Under the pieces are notes generated by a model. That model was not told the origin of the DNA and made no database searches. It saw nothing but the letters and a program-made list of their open reading frames with translations. 6,171 nt of DNA, taken from contig CALBHK010000497.1 of assembly GCA_937894565.1 (NCBI GenBank), positions 1 through 6,171 on the forward strand, given 5' to 3'. This document shows positions 5,934 to 6,171 of the stretch, in pieces (the first letter of the stretch is position 1; each line of letters starts with the position of its first letter). This DNA is from an uncultured Chlamydiae bacterium (lineage in GTDB: Bacteria > Chlamydiota > Chlamydiia > Chlamydiales > CALBHK01). A program made the translations under genes and the position numbers.

Positions 5934-5997
5934 ATAAAAGAAAAAAGAAAACAGGATAAGAGGATAGAAGAGAGAGTGAGGGGGGGGGGAGGGAGAA
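5934..5997 (+). repeat. Polypurine tract with a run of ten G
   Basis: Almost every base is A or G on the plus strand, changing from A-rich (AAAAGAAAAAAG) to G-rich, with ten consecutive G at 5980-5989 followed by AGGGAG. The region lies upstream of recR and has no coding potential. Such mirror-type purine tracts can form unusual DNA structure and vary in length by slippage. Confidence 0.7.
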
Positions 5998-6001
5998 TTA
6001 A

Positions 6002-6038
6002 CCGCAGAGCCGCAAAGAGCGCAGAGGAAACGCAGAGG
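6002..6038 (+). repeat. Degenerate CGCAGAG short repeat
   Basis: Four spaced copies of a CGCAGAG-like unit occur at 6003-6009, 6011-6019 (CGCAAAGAG), 6020-6026 and 6031-6037. This resembles a dispersed 'CGCAGAG' intergenic repeat that I recall from many bacterial genomes. Its function is unknown. Confidence 0.6.
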
Positions 6039-6056
6039 GGTGTACAAGCAAGCTCA

Positions 6057-6083
6057 ACGATAAGAACGATAAGAACGATAAAG
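6057..6083 (+). repeat. Three tandem copies of a 9-bp unit
   Basis: ACGATAAGA is repeated exactly at 6057-6065 and 6066-6074, then as ACGATAAAG at 6075-6083. It is non-coding; the frame is closed soon after in all readings that I checked. Confidence 0.75.
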
Positions 6084-6114
6084 AGGATGGAAAAAATTTA
6101 AAAGGGTGTGTAAT

Positions 6115-6171
6115 TATAATAGACCTCTTGCGTAATTAGCTTTGCTTGAAAAAATTGATATTTTTTGAGCA
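6115..6171 (+). other. AT-rich terminal segment with hairpin, possible edge of a mobile element
   Basis: After a TATAAT at 6115-6120 comes AGACCTCTTGCGTAATTAGC, then an imperfect hairpin: TGCT (6143-6146) with AGCA (6168-6171), and AAAAAAT (6149-6155) with ATTTTTT (6160-6166). The composition changes sharply from the purine-rich DNA to its left. AGACCTCTTGC recalls the termini of some IS elements, but no transposase is in view and the window ends here. This is a low-confidence reading. Confidence 0.25.

Noticed and set aside
6002..6083. CRISPR array
   Set aside because: The units are 7-9 bp with no regular spacers of 25-40 bp, and no cas gene is nearby.

Overview
All protein genes in this window lie on the minus strand, so the reading order is from right to left: recR, tRNA-Cys(GCA), rsmI, nadC, a groEL paralogue, a FecCD-type ABC permease and its ATPase. 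The gene set, the divergent extra GroEL without a groES partner, the tRNA without an encoded CCA end, the moderate GC content and the dispersed repeats at both edges fit an intracellular bacterium, most likely an environmental member of the Chlamydiae (Parachlamydia/Waddlia/Simkania type). That placement is an inference from sequence style and recalled resemblance; no search was possible.

Right flank (about 5917-6171): no gene. It holds a polypurine stretch with a run of ten G, a degenerate CGCAGAG repeat, a 9-bp tandem triplet and an AT-rich terminal segment that may be the edge of a mobile element. RecR starts just to its left from a TATAAT box lying only 7 nt from the ATG, which predicts a leaderless mRNA. 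A tRNA-Cys with its own promoter follows, and rsmI begins 21 nt after the tRNA end at a TTG codon; a longer reading frame would wrongly start inside the tRNA.

Centre (1793-4342): rsmI, nadC and groEL are closely spaced (57 and 27 nt gaps) and may be one transcript. A modest promoter lies between rsmI and nadC. No CIRCE heat-shock operator was seen before groEL. The GroEL has a Lys-to-Asn change next to the catalytic aspartate, altered substrate-groove residues and no GGM tail, suggesting a specialised chaperonin.

Left part (1-1792): a perfect 15-bp hairpin separates groEL from a two-gene ABC importer module (permease and ATPase overlapping by 8 bases) of the iron/haem/cobalamin type. No substrate-binding protein gene is present in the window. 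The module ends at a hairpin-rich dispersed repeat that runs off the left edge.

The genes do not form one pathway: they cover recombinational repair, decoding, 16S rRNA modification, NAD synthesis, protein folding and metal or cofactor uptake. I found no clear new multi-gene system. The best leads are the divergent chaperonin, the leaderless recR and the odd orientation of the strong terminator.
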